Of a stretch of DNA of 50,115 nt, positions 31,658 through 39,983 are shown piece after piece (position 1 is the first letter of the stretch; the number at the start of each line of letters is the position of its first letter). The translations under genes and the position numbers were made by a program. Under the pieces are notes generated by a model, which saw only the letters and a program-made list of their open reading frames with translations, searched no databases and was not told the DNA's origin. This DNA is from Sphingobium sp. C100 (GTDB lineage: Bacteria; Pseudomonadota; Alphaproteobacteria; Sphingomonadales; Sphingomonadaceae), in the NCBI RefSeq assembly GCF_000508185.1, contig NZ_AYOY01000145.1, positions 1 through 50,115 of the forward strand, given 5' to 3'.

Positions 31658-31703
31658 TGCACAATTTTTAAGCAGAGCCGTGGGCCTGCCTAATTTTTTG
31701 GCG
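31658..31703. promoter_or_regulatory. two NtrC-like enhancer sites
   Basis: Two 17-base imperfect palindromes, TGCACAATTTTTAAGCA (31658-31674) and TGCCTAATTTTTTGGCG (31687-31703), resemble the NtrC pattern TGCACYANNNTRGTGCA. Their starts are 29 bases apart, about three helical turns, and they lie 50-100 bases upstream of a sigma-54 promoter, as NtrC enhancers do. Matches are imperfect. Confidence 0.5.
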
Positions 31704-31755
31704 TGTCGTCACGAAAGACGGGACGCCAAGCCCGCATGAACGGGCGCTCGACCAT

Positions 31756-31772
31756 TTGGCACGCCTCTTGCT
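31756..31772 (+). promoter_or_regulatory. sigma-54 (-24/-12) promoter of glnK-amtB
   Basis: TTGGCACGCCTCTTGCT has the GG (31758-31759) and GC (31770-31771) pairs separated by exactly ten bases and matches the YTGGCACGNNNNTTGCW consensus throughout. The start codon of glnK follows 35 bases later. Transcription should be switched on by NtrC under nitrogen limitation. Confidence 0.92.
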
Positions 31773-31806
31773 GTTAGTTCCCTGCACACCATTAACAGGG
31801 GGCGAC

Positions 31807-32145
31807 ATGAAACTTGTCATGGCTATCATCAAGCCGTTCAAGCTTGACGATGTCCGCGAGGCACTGTCCTCGCTCGGCATCGCCGGTATGACGGTCAGCG
31901 AAGTGAAGGGCTTTGGTCGCCAGAAGGGGCAGACCGAAATCTACCGCGGCGCCGAATATTCCACCAATATGGTCCCGAAGATCAAAATCGAGGTGGTCTG
32001 TGACGACGACCTCGCGCCGCGCGTCGTGGAAGCGACGCAGGCGGCGGCCAATTCGGGCGCCATCGGCGATGGCAAAATCTTCGTCCTCGATGTCGGTCAG
32101 GCCGTGCGCATCCGCACTGGCGAGACCGGCGAAACCGCGCTGTAA
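31807..32145 (+). CDS. glnK: P-II nitrogen regulatory protein
   Basis: A 112-residue P-II protein with the T-loop Tyr51 (GAEYSTNM) used for uridylylation, the B-loop GAIGDGKIFV and the C-loop RIRTGETGETAL. It binds ATP, ADP and 2-oxoglutarate, and in the GlnK role it plugs the AmtB channel when ammonium rises. It is cotranscribed with the ammonium channel gene ten bases downstream. The linkage to amtB and the sigma-54 promoter favour GlnK over GlnB. ATG 31807 follows CAGGGGG. Confidence 0.95.
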   Translation: MKLVMAIIKPFKLDDVREALSSLGIAGMTVSEVKGFGRQKGQTEIYRGAEYSTNMVPKIKIEVVCDDDLAPRVVEATQAAANSGAIGDGKIFVLDVGQAVRIRTGETGETAL

Positions 32146-32155
32146 AAAGGGGGGA

Positions 32156-33493
32156 ATGATGACCTTTTTCAAGAAATTCGGCGGCGTGGCGGGGGCTGGT
32201 GCCCTATCGCTCTGCGCCGCCCTGCCCGCCTGGGCGCAGGATGCCGCGGCCGCGGCGCCCGTGCCGGACAAGGGCGACACCGCTTTCATGATGATCGCTA
32301 CCGTCCTGGTCCTGGCGATGATCCTGCCAGGCCTCGCCCTCTTTTACGGCGGTCTGGTCCGCACCAAGAATATGCTGTCGGTCATGACGCAGATCGGCGC
32401 CGTGGCGGCTTTCGCCATGCTGATCTGGGTGATCTACGGCTATACGATGGCCTTTGGTGACGGCGGCAACGCGGTCATTTCGGGCTTCGGCAAACTCTTC
32501 CTGGCGGGCGTAACCCCCGACAGCAACGCCGCCACCTTCACCGATGGCGTCGTCATCCCCGAATATGTGTTCATCTGCTTCCAGATGACCTTTGCCGCGA
32601 TCACCGTCGCGCTGGTGCTGGGATCGGTGGTCGAGCGGATGAAATTCTCCGCCGTCATGGTCTTCGCGCTGATCTGGCTGACGATCGTCTATTTCCCGGT
32701 CGCACACATGGTCTGGGCGGGCAACGGCTATTTCTTTGGCCTGGGCGCGCTGGACTTTGCCGGCGGCACCGTGGTCCACATCAATGCCGGCGTATCGGCG
32801 CTGGTGGCCTGCCTCATCCTGGGCAAGCGCATCGGTTACCCCAAGGAACCCATGCCGCCGCACAGCCTGACGCTGACGGGTGTGGGCACCGGCCTGCTGT
32901 GGGTCGGCTGGTTCGGCTTCAACGCCGGTTCGGCGCTGGAAGCCAATGGTTCGGCCGCGCTGGCGATGATCAATACCTTCGTCGCCACCGCATCGGCCGG
33001 CCTGTTCTGGATGCTCGCCGAAAAGCTGAACGGCCACAAAGGTTCGGCCCTGGGCTTCTGCTCGGGCATCATCGCCGGCCTCGTCGCCGTGACGCCGGCT
33101 GCGGGCAATTCCGGCCCGTTCGGCGCGATCATCCTGGGCGCCGTCGCCTCGGTCATCTGCTTCTATGCCGTCACCATCCTCAAGCCCAAGCTTGGCTATG
33201 ACGACAGCCTGGACGCCTTCGGCATCCACGGCGTGGGCGGCATGGTCGGCGCGATCGGCACCGGCATCGTCTATGCCCCGATGTTCGGCGGTCCGGGCGA
33301 CGGTTCGGTCGGCATCGGCGCTCAGCTCGTGATCCAGATCGAAGCGGTCGGCGCGACGATCATCTGGGCCGCGATCGGCACCGCCATCGCCATCTACGTT
33401 GCCAAGGCGGTCACTGGCCTGCGGGTCAGCCAGGAGGTCGAATTTGAAGGCCTCGACCTCGGCGAACATGGCGAGCGCGCTTACAACCCGTAA
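32156..33493 (+). CDS. amtB: ammonium transporter
   Basis: A 445-residue Amt/MEP/Rh channel protein with a cleavable signal peptide (MMTFFKKFGGV to AWAQ) and 11 membrane segments. The twin pore histidines lie in GGTVVHINAGVSAL and FGIHGVGGMVGAIGTG. The family signature DFAGGTVVHINAG is intact. It conducts ammonia/ammonium across the inner membrane. Start ATG 32156 follows AAGGGGGGA, ten bases after glnK. A strong terminator follows the stop. Confidence 0.97.
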   Translation: MMTFFKKFGGVAGAGALSLCAALPAWAQDAAAAAPVPDKGDTAFMMIATVLVLAMILPGLALFYGGLVRTKNMLSVMTQIGAVAAFAMLIWVIYGYTMAFGDGGNAVISGFGKLFLAGVTPDSNAATFTDGVVIPEYVFICFQMTFAAITVALVLGSVVERMKFSAVMVFALIWLTIVYFPVAHMVWAGNGYFFGLGALDFAGGTVVHINAGVSALVACLILGKRIGYPKEPMPPHSLTLTGVGTGLLWVGWFGFNAGSALEANGSAALAMINTFVATASAGLFWMLAEKLNGHKGSALGFCSGIIAGLVAVTPAAGNSGPFGAIILGAVASVICFYAVTILKPKLGYDDSLDAFGIHGVGGMVGAIGTGIVYAPMFGGPGDGSVGIGAQLVIQIEAVGATIIWAAIGTAIAIYVAKAVTGLRVSQEVEFEGLDLGEHGERAYNP

Positions 33494-33564
33494 GTTTTCA
33501 CTGAATTGGCCGGGCGGCAATCCCGCCGCCCCGCCTTCCGATGTTCCTCCTGCGAACATGCCTT

Positions 33565-33598
33565 GGGCCGGTGCGAAAGCATCGGCCCTCTTTTTTTT
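33565..33598 (+). terminator. intrinsic terminator of glnK-amtB
   Basis: GGGCCGGTGC (33565-33574) and GCATCGGCCC (33579-33588), with one G-T pair and a GAAA tetraloop, are followed by TC and eight T residues. Very strong Rho-independent terminator, just before the end of the convergent crtB gene. Confidence 0.93.
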
Positions 33599-33601
33599 GC
33601 G

Positions 33602-34576
33602 TCAGGTGGAACGGGTCCAGAGGTTGGCAGAACGCGGCGTGATGGCCGGCCAGCGGCGCGCACGGGCTATCACCTGAAACCCGGCGCGCGCCACCCAGGC
33701 GAGTTTCTCGCGCTTGGGCGTCACGACCCTATGGTCCCAGGCATGGTCGCCGCGCCGCCCCACTTCGCGGGCGATGTCGCCATAAATACCTGCCGCGGCC
33801 AGCACCGCCCAGGCGGCGCGCGGCGGCAGCGCGCCGGTGCCGTGGCGGGCGCTCTCCTCATAGGCGGCCGCCATATCGACCAGACGCCGCACCAGGATCG
33901 TCAGGCGCGGCCTGACCCACGGCTTCATATGTTCACCCGGCGGAATATCCATCTCCACCAGCCATTCGATGGGAAGGTAGCAGCGATCCGCCGCCTCATC
34001 CTCGCTGATGTCGCGCGCGATATTGGCGAGCTGAAAAGCCAGCCCAAGATCGCAGGCCCGGTCGAGCGTTGCCCGGTCATCGGGATCGACGCCCATCAGC
34101 ACCGCCATCATGCAGCCAACGACGCCGGCGACATGATAGCAATAGCGCAGCATGTCATCCTGGCTACGGGGCCGCCAGTCCCGTGCGTCTAGCGCGAACC
34201 CCTCGATCAGATCATGGGCATAATGGTCGGGGATGGCGCATTCCCGCATGACGACGCCAAAGCCGTCAAAGGCCGGGTCGCCGGTCGGATCGCCACGCAA
34301 GGCGCTGTCTGTCAGCACCCGCATTTCCGACAGGCGGGCCTGCGCGTCCGACACGCTGGTCATCGTACCGCCATGATCCTGCCCGTCGGCGATGTCGTCG
34401 CATTTACGGCACCAGGCGTAGAGCAGCCATGCCCGTTCGCGCGTCACCCGGTCGAACAAGGTGGACGCCATGGCGAAGGATTTGGAGCCGCGCGCGATGC
34501 TTTCGCGCGCATGGGCGACAAGGGCGGCGCGGTCGGGAATTGGCGTATCGCTCATAGCACGGGACATGCCCTGCAT
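33602..34576 (-). CDS. crtB: phytoene synthase
   Basis: A 324-residue squalene/phytoene synthase. Both Asp-rich substrate sites are visible: DDIAD (AWCRKCDDIADG) and the later LANIARDISEDEAADRCYLP. It joins two geranylgeranyl diphosphates into phytoene. The start ATG 34576 is preceded by GGGAGGGGGCG; ATG 34555 (MSDTPIP) is an alternative, and the open frame further up overlaps the preceding gene. It is the last gene of the crtY-crtI-LOG-crtB operon. Confidence 0.94.
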   Translation of the reverse strand: MQGMSRAMSDTPIPDRAALVAHARESIARGSKSFAMASTLFDRVTRERAWLLYAWCRKCDDIADGQDHGGTMTSVSDAQARLSEMRVLTDSALRGDPTGDPAFDGFGVVMRECAIPDHYAHDLIEGFALDARDWRPRSQDDMLRYCYHVAGVVGCMMAVLMGVDPDDRATLDRACDLGLAFQLANIARDISEDEAADRCYLPIEWLVEMDIPPGEHMKPWVRPRLTILVRRLVDMAAAYEESARHGTGALPPRAAWAVLAAAGIYGDIAREVGRRGDHAWDHRVVTPKREKLAWVARAGFQVIARARRWPAITPRSANLWTRST

Positions 34577-34610
34577 CGCCCCCTCCCGCAAGCGGGGGCG
34601 GCAGCGCGGA

Positions 34611-35192
34611 TCAGAGCCGTTCCGCCCGCATCGCGAAGATCGTCTCATGCGGCTGATAGGCGGCCATGGCGTCGATCAACGCCTCGATCCTGTCTTCATA
34701 CACCAGGATGCCGGCATGTTGCGGACGGATGAATCCCGTCTCCACCATCTGCCGGTTGAACCCGATCAACTGGTCGTAAAAGCCCGCGACATTGAGCAGC
34801 CCGACCGGCTTTTCATGATAGCCAAGCTGCGCCCAGCTGATCGCCTCCCACAGCTCGTCCATCGTGCCGACCCCGCCGGGGAGGGTGACGAAGCCATCGG
34901 ACAGGTCGGTGAAGAGCTGCTTGCGCTGGTGCATGGTCTGGACGACGTGCAAATCGGTGCAGCCGCGATGCGCGACTTCCGCGCCGACCAGCGCTTCGGG
35001 AATGACCCCGATCACCTCGCCGCCCGCCTCCAGCGCGGCGTCCGCCACCGCGCCCATGAGGCCAAGGCGCCCGCCACCATAGACGACGCCGATACCGCGC
35101 TGGGCCAGGGTGCGGCCGACATGCCGCGCCGCATCCACATAAGTGAGGTCGGCCGGCGTCGCCGACCCGCAATAAACCGCCAGTCTCTTCAT
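34611..35192 (-). CDS. LOG/TIGR00730-family nucleoside-monophosphate phosphoribohydrolase
   Basis: A 193-residue Rossmann-fold protein with the family signature GGGRLGLMGAVADAAL and PGGVGTMDELWE, the PGGxGTxxE motif that holds the catalytic Glu. Proteins of this family (LOG in plants, YgdH/PpnN relatives in bacteria) cleave ribose phosphate from AMP-like or cytokinin nucleotides. Its ATG directly follows the crtI stop (TAAATG), and crtB follows 34 bases after its stop, so it is locked inside the carotenoid operon. Its role there is unknown. No fusion or truncation is seen. Confidence 0.9.
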   Translation of the reverse strand: MKRLAVYCGSATPADLTYVDAARHVGRTLAQRGIGVVYGGGRLGLMGAVADAALEAGGEVIGVIPEALVGAEVAHRGCTDLHVVQTMHQRKQLFTDLSDGFVTLPGGVGTMDELWEAISWAQLGYHEKPVGLLNVAGFYDQLIGFNRQMVETGFIRPQHAGILVYEDRIEALIDAMAAYQPHETIFAMRAERL

Positions 35193-36680
35193 TTACGTCC
35201 TACCCAGATCATCCAGCATCAGCGCCGCGGTCGCCTTGGCGCTGCCCACCACGCCGGGAATGCCCGCGCCGGGATGGGTGCCCGCCCCTACCAGATAGAG
35301 GTTGGGAATGACATCATCGCGATTATGCGCCCGGAACCAGGCGCTCTGGGTCAACAGCGGCTCCAGGCTGAAGGCGCTGCCCAGATGGGCGTTGAGATCA
35401 TGGCCGAAATCGCGCGGCGTATAATGAAACCGGGTGACGATGCGCGAGCGGATGTCGGGGATCAACCGGTGCTGGATTTCATCCAGGATGCGGTCGGCAT
35501 AGGCGGCGGCGAACTGGTCCCAGTCGATCGGCAGCTTGCCCATGTGCGGCACCGGGGCGAGCGCGTAGAAGGTCGAATGGCCTTCGGGCGCCATCGACGG
35601 ATCAGTGACGGTGGGATGATGCAGATAAAGCGAGAAATCCTGCGGCAGCACGCCATGATCGTAAATGTCGGTGAGCAGTCCTTCATAGCGCGGCCCGAAC
35701 AGAATCATGTGATGCGGGATGCCGGGCCAGCTGCCCTTGATGCCGAAATGCAGCACGAACAGGCTGGGCGACCAGCGCTTCTGCGCCAGCTTGTCCCCCT
35801 GCTTCTGCCCGCGGGGATGATGGCCGAGCAGGTCGCGATAGCTGTGCATCAAGTCGGCGTTCGAGGCGATTGCATCCGCCTCCCCGCGCCAGCCCGATGC
35901 GGTGTGAACCGCTGTCGCCTTATCACCATAGGTTTCGATCCGGGTGACCGCATCGCCCAGCCGCAAGGTGCCGCCGAGTCGTTCGAAATGGGTCGCCATG
36001 CCCTGCACCAGTCGATTGGTGCCGCCTTTCGCGAACCAGACTCCGCCGTCCTTTTCCAGCTTGTGGATGAGGGCATAGATCGCGCTGGTCTTCATCGGAT
36101 TGCCGCCGACCAGCAATGTGTGGAAGGACAGCGCCTCGCGCAGCTTCTCATTCTTCACATAGGAAGCGACGATCGAATAGACCGACCGCCACGCCTGACG
36201 CTTGGCCAGCGCAGGCGCCGCCTTTATCATCGAGGCGAAGTCGAGAAAGGCGACATGGCCGAGCTTGCGATAGCCTTCCTCATAGACGCCGGCGGCATAG
36301 TCGCAGAAGCGTTCATAGCCCGCGACATCGCCGGGATCGAGCTTGGCGATCTCCGCGAGCAGCGCCGGTTCATTGTTGGAATAGTCGAAATTGGTGCCGT
36401 CGCGCCAGTTGAGCCGGTAGAAGGGTGACACCGGCATCAGGCTGACATCCTGCGCCATGTCATGCCCCGACAGGCGCCATAGCTCGGCCAGGCAATCAGG
36501 ATCGGTGATGACGGTCGGACCGGCATCGAAGGTGAAGCCGTCCCTTTCCCACATATAGGCGCGCCCGCCGGGGCGATCACGCGCCTCCACCAGCGTGGTA
36601 TGAATGCCGGCCGATTGCAGGCGGATGGCAAGCGCCAGGCCGCCAAAGCCCGCGCCGATGACGATCGCGTTCCTGTTCAT
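35193..36680 (-). CDS. crtI: phytoene desaturase
   Basis: A 495-residue FAD-dependent CrtI-type desaturase. The N-terminal dinucleotide motif VIGAGFGGLALAIRLQSAG and the C-terminal signature NLYLVGAGTHPGAGIPGVVGSAKA are complete, with the intermediate FDAGPTVITDP. It introduces double bonds into phytoene to give lycopene. Its ATG overlaps the crtY stop by one base (TGATG), and its stop abuts the LOG start. Confidence 0.96.
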   Translation of the reverse strand: MNRNAIVIGAGFGGLALAIRLQSAGIHTTLVEARDRPGGRAYMWERDGFTFDAGPTVITDPDCLAELWRLSGHDMAQDVSLMPVSPFYRLNWRDGTNFDYSNNEPALLAEIAKLDPGDVAGYERFCDYAAGVYEEGYRKLGHVAFLDFASMIKAAPALAKRQAWRSVYSIVASYVKNEKLREALSFHTLLVGGNPMKTSAIYALIHKLEKDGGVWFAKGGTNRLVQGMATHFERLGGTLRLGDAVTRIETYGDKATAVHTASGWRGEADAIASNADLMHSYRDLLGHHPRGQKQGDKLAQKRWSPSLFVLHFGIKGSWPGIPHHMILFGPRYEGLLTDIYDHGVLPQDFSLYLHHPTVTDPSMAPEGHSTFYALAPVPHMGKLPIDWDQFAAAYADRILDEIQHRLIPDIRSRIVTRFHYTPRDFGHDLNAHLGSAFSLEPLLTQSAWFRAHNRDDVIPNLYLVGAGTHPGAGIPGVVGSAKATAALMLDDLGRT

Positions 36681-37828
36681 CAGGCGGGCGGGTTCCACAA
36701 TGTTCGCATGGCGCTCCTTATGGGCACAGGCGGGCGTCCGCACAAGATGCGGATGCGGTCGGCGACGCTTGATCGGCCCGCATAGAAGCGCTGGACCAGC
36801 GCCGGGCTCAAGCGATAGAAACGCGCGAAAATGCGCCACCGCTCCGTCGGTGGCGCGGCGCCGAACAGCATTTTGCCCAGCATCCGGTAATAGCCGCCCC
36901 GTTGCCAATGCGCTTTGGCATAGGCGCGCGTGGCGACCGGCAGGCTCTCAAGCGGCTGTTGCGTCAGCCAGAGCGCGAATCGCACCGCATCGGGCAGGGA
37001 GTAGCCGGTCATCGGCTGGAACAGGCCGGCGCGAATGCCAGCGCGGGCGACCCGATCGCCTGCGGGCCAGTAGCGGTCGAAATCGCCGCCATGGACGACC
37101 GGCAACACGCCCTGTTCACGATGGACCCTTTCCGTCCGCCACCCCTTCGCCCAGGCATAGTCGGCGATTCGCGCGTCCAGCCCCGGTCCGTCGAGCGCGG
37201 GCGAATTGCTGTAATAGGTGTCCTCGACAAAGATCGTCCGCTCGTCCCAGGGCAGCAGATAGACGAAACGATAGCCATCAAGCTGATCGACGCTCGCATC
37301 CATGATGACCGGCCGGTCGATCCCGTGCGGCGCGTCGCAGCGCAGCGCATGACCGACGAATTTCTGCCAGCCGCAATGCAGCGCCGACAGGTCGCCCGGC
37401 CCGCGCGCATCGATTACCGCGCCCGCGCGGATGATCTGGCCATCGGCCAGCCGGACATGGTCCGGCGCCGGGGCGGCGACATCAATGCCGGTCATCAGGC
37501 GATCGCCCAGCGCCGCCCTTAAATGGACAGCGAAAGCGACAGATGTAACGCTGTTGTAAGGCGTATCGAGATCGCGCCGGAATCCGGGGAACAGCACGGT
37601 GTGACCCTGCGCCCAGCGATGCGCGATGAGCGGTTCCACCAGCCAGCGATCCTGCGCGGCGACATCGCCATCGAAGAAGGACCAGATATGATTGCCGCCC
37701 GGCTCCGCGTCGCGCTCGATCAGCAGCAGCCGTATTTCCGGCCGCAGCGCGGCGAAGGCGAGCGCGATCAGCCCGCCGGCAAGGCCGCCGCCGATGATCG
37801 CCAGGTCGCATTCCGGTTCGCTTGCCAT
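36680..37828 (-). CDS. crtY: lycopene beta-cyclase
   Basis: A 382-residue CrtY-type cyclase. It begins with the FAD-binding LAIIGGGLAGGLIALAF and carries the CrtY signature regions GGNHIWSFFDGD, YRFVYLLPWDERTIFVEDTYYS and FQPMTGYSLPDAVRFA. It forms beta-rings on lycopene to give beta-carotene. First gene of the operon, divergent from the RcnR-like gene 76 bases away. The later genes for the sphingomonad pigment nostoxanthin (crtZ, crtG) are not in the window. Confidence 0.95.
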   Translation of the reverse strand: MASEPECDLAIIGGGLAGGLIALAFAALRPEIRLLLIERDAEPGGNHIWSFFDGDVAAQDRWLVEPLIAHRWAQGHTVLFPGFRRDLDTPYNSVTSVAFAVHLRAALGDRLMTGIDVAAPAPDHVRLADGQIIRAGAVIDARGPGDLSALHCGWQKFVGHALRCDAPHGIDRPVIMDASVDQLDGYRFVYLLPWDERTIFVEDTYYSNSPALDGPGLDARIADYAWAKGWRTERVHREQGVLPVVHGGDFDRYWPAGDRVARAGIRAGLFQPMTGYSLPDAVRFALWLTQQPLESLPVATRAYAKAHWQRGGYYRMLGKMLFGAAPPTERWRIFARFYRLSPALVQRFYAGRSSVADRIRILCGRPPVPIRSAMRTLWNPPA

Positions 37829-37889
37829 CAGCCCCTGTTAGGGCAGTCGCCTCATGCTATCCACCCCTTGGCGTGCCGATCAATATAGT

Positions 37890-37906
37890 ATAGGGGGTTA
37901 TCCTAT
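37890..37906. promoter_or_regulatory. candidate RcnR-type operator over the start codon
   Basis: ATAGG (37890-37894) and CCTAT (37902-37906) are perfect inverted arms around GGGTTAT, which contains a G tract as in RcnR/CsoR operators. The site overlaps the ATG at 37905, so the regulator would block its own operon. Confidence 0.5.
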
Positions 37907-38177
37907 GCATATCATCGAGGACCGGCATAAATTATTGGCGCGCGTGCGCCGGATCGCGGGACAGGTCGCCGCCGTGGAGCGCCAGCTCGCGGGCGACGCG
38001 GGCTGTTCGGAAACCTTGCAGCTGGTCGCCTCCGTGCGCGGCGCGGTCGGCAGCCTTATGGAAGAGCTGATCGACCAGCATATGCGGGAACATGTGGCGC
38101 GGCCGGGCCTGTCCGACGAGACGCGCGCCGCCGCCGCCGAGGAAATGCTGGCGCTCATTCGCCGCTACGGGAAATGA
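37905..38177 (+). CDS. dmeR: RcnR/FrmR-family metal-sensing repressor (DmeR-like)
   Basis: A 90-residue all-helical CsoR/RcnR-family repressor. The metal ligands of RcnR are all in place with a one-residue shift: His2, Cys34 (DAGCSET), His59 and His63 (DQHMREHV), which favours nickel/cobalt over copper or formaldehyde. The adjacent CDF exporter supports this. The start is ATG 37905; the frame extends upstream but the family N-terminus begins at MHIIEDR. Its stop overlaps the exporter start as ATGA. Confidence 0.85.
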   Translation: MHIIEDRHKLLARVRRIAGQVAAVERQLAGDAGCSETLQLVASVRGAVGSLMEELIDQHMREHVARPGLSDETRAAAAEEMLALIRRYGK

Positions 38178-39172
38178 CGATGCACGACGATCACCATCCT
38201 CACGCTCATGACCATGGGCACGATCATGCGCATGAACAAGGCCATGACACCCTCGCCGCCGTTCCGGGCGATGCCGAGGAAAGCCATTATTTCGACCATA
38301 TCTATCTGAGCGCCGGGCACGACAAGAATGCCAAGCGGACCTTGTGGGTCGTATGGTTGACTGCGGTAACGATGCTGGTCGAAATCGCCTTTGGCTGGCT
38401 GACCGGCTCCATGGCGCTTCTGGCCGACGGTTTTCACATGGCGACCCATGCCGGTGCGCTCGCCGTCGCGGCGGCCGCTTATGGCTATGCCCGGCGCCAT
38501 GCGCGCAATCCGCGCTTCACCTTCGGCACCGGCAAGGTCGGCGACCTGTCCGGCTTCGCCTCCGCCCTGTTGCTGGGCGTCACAGCCCTGTTCATCGCAG
38601 TCGAATCGGTGCTGCGCTTCTTCCAGCCGATCGAGGTCGCTTTTGGCGAGGCGACGCTGGTGGCGGTGGTCGGGCTGGTCGTCAACATTGTCAGCGCCTT
38701 CCTGCTGGGCCACGACCATAGCCATGATCACGGGCATGGCGACCATGAGCACGGGCACGGCCAGGGTCACGCCGACAATAATCTGCGCGCCGCCTATGTG
38801 CATGTGCTGACCGACGCACTGACGTCGGTGCTGGCGATCGCGGCGTTGCTGGCGGGACGCTATCTGGGTTGGGCGTGGCTCGACCCTGCGGTCGGGCTGC
38901 TGGGCGCAGTGGTGATCGCGCGCTGGGCCTGGGGCCTGATGAAGGACACCGCCGCCATCCTGCTCGACACCGCCGAACCGGCGCTGATGGCGCGGGTGCG
39001 ACTGGAGGCGGAGGCGGAAGGCGCGACCATCCGCGACCTGCATGTCTGGCGCATCGGACCGCACGCCCATGCCGCGATCATCAGCCTGGCCGCCGGCGGC
39101 GATGGCAACGCGGTGCGACGGCGGGTGCGCGCCCTGCCCCGGATGGAACATGTCACGGTGGAGTGCGCCTGA
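38174..39172 (+). CDS. dmeF: cation diffusion facilitator, Ni/Co efflux (DmeF-like)
   Basis: A 332-residue CDF transporter with a His-rich N-terminus (HHPHAHDHGHDHAHEQGHD) and a second His-rich loop (HDHSHDHGHGDHEHGHGQGH) between the membrane segments, normal for DmeF-type exporters. The transport site uses ADGFHMATHA in TM2 and YVHVLTDALTS in TM5, and a C-terminal cytosolic domain follows (IRDLHVWRIGPHAHAAI). It exports divalent metal, most likely cobalt or nickel, in exchange for protons. Translationally coupled to the regulator gene before it. A short CGCCC/GGGCG hairpin at 39190-39202 may end transcription weakly. Confidence 0.9.
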   Translation: MTMHDDHHPHAHDHGHDHAHEQGHDTLAAVPGDAEESHYFDHIYLSAGHDKNAKRTLWVVWLTAVTMLVEIAFGWLTGSMALLADGFHMATHAGALAVAAAAYGYARRHARNPRFTFGTGKVGDLSGFASALLLGVTALFIAVESVLRFFQPIEVAFGEATLVAVVGLVVNIVSAFLLGHDHSHDHGHGDHEHGHGQGHADNNLRAAYVHVLTDALTSVLAIAALLAGRYLGWAWLDPAVGLLGAVVIARWAWGLMKDTAAILLDTAEPALMARVRLEAEAEGATIRDLHVWRIGPHAHAAIISLAAGGDGNAVRRRVRALPRMEHVTVECA

Positions 39173-39325
39173 CGGGGGGCGGTGCCCGACGCCCTTCGGG
39201 CGCTATTTGTCCTGGCAGTTGGCGAGCATTAGAGTCGGATGACTTAAAATTGATCCAGCCCCGGGTAAAGTCACCCCGCTCTAGCGAACGCTCCGGTCCA
39301 GAAATAAATCTTCTCTAACAGCCGT

Positions 39326-39709
39326 TTACTTAGCCCCGCCTTGGTGCGGTTGAGCCAGAAACCAGTAGCAAAGGCCTGTCAGGGCACCGAGGGCTGACCA
39401 CAGGGCGAACACGAACAAGGCGTTCACGAAAGATGCCGGATGCTTCGTTGTTGCCCAAACCAGATATAGAGCTGAGGGGACGCTCGTCATAAGCAATCCG
39501 CCTGCTCCGAATTGCATTACAGAGCTGCGGCCGGTTCGTAGAAGATAAGCCCGGATTGCCACCCCAAAGAAAATCTGGCTTCCATACAATAATAGTAAAT
39601 AGAAGATCGCCAACGACAATGGACGAGGGAAGCCGCCGCTTGCCCAAGATACCGTAGCACCACCTATAGCAGCCGGCACTGGAGCCAGAAAAAATCCAAG
39701 CAGTTTCAC
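39326..39709 (-). CDS. small four-helix membrane protein of unknown function
   Basis: A 127-residue frame with about four hydrophobic segments (LLGFFLAPVPAAIGGATV, LAIFYLLLLYGSQIFFGV, GAGGLLMTSVPSALYLVW, ALFVFALWSALGALTGLCYW). The start is GTG 39709 with GGGGCT upstream. No family recognised. GC content is visibly lower than in the flanking dmeF and phosphatase genes, and REP-like palindromes lie right upstream, so recent acquisition is possible. It is likely an inner-membrane protein. Confidence 0.6.
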   Translation of the reverse strand: MKLLGFFLAPVPAAIGGATVSWASGGFPRPLSLAIFYLLLLYGSQIFFGVAIRAYLLRTGRSSVMQFGAGGLLMTSVPSALYLVWATTKHPASFVNALFVFALWSALGALTGLCYWFLAQPHQGGAK

Positions 39710-39895
39710 TAGCCCCGCCCCATTTGTAGGGAGAGTCTGGCAGCTTCCATCCCGAATTTCCAGCTAAAAGGCGCCGATTGAGCCGCAAGCGACCAGTTGT
39801 GGCCCTGAAAATCGGCCCTGCTCCCCAGGCGTGGGGAGGGGCCATGCGTTGCATCGTGGAGCGGCGATGAGGTGAGGTCAGCGCATTTTCCCCTC

Positions 39896-39939
39896 CACCG
39901 CCTGCGGCGGTCCCCCTCCCCAAGCAAGCTTGGGGAGGG
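39896..39939. repeat. extragenic palindrome pair
   Basis: A 26-base hairpin with 12-base arms (CCCTCCCCAAGC / GCTTGGGGAGGG) and an AA loop lies at 39914-39939, just after a CCGCC-TGC-GGCGG hairpin. The CTCCCC...GGGGAG type is a common sphingomonad intergenic element, different from the family at 11732. The gap 39710-39983 holds no other gene. Confidence 0.75.
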
Positions 39940-39983
39940 TCAAAGACTGTCTTGCCTCCGCCTAAATCACGCCTCAGTCGCGC

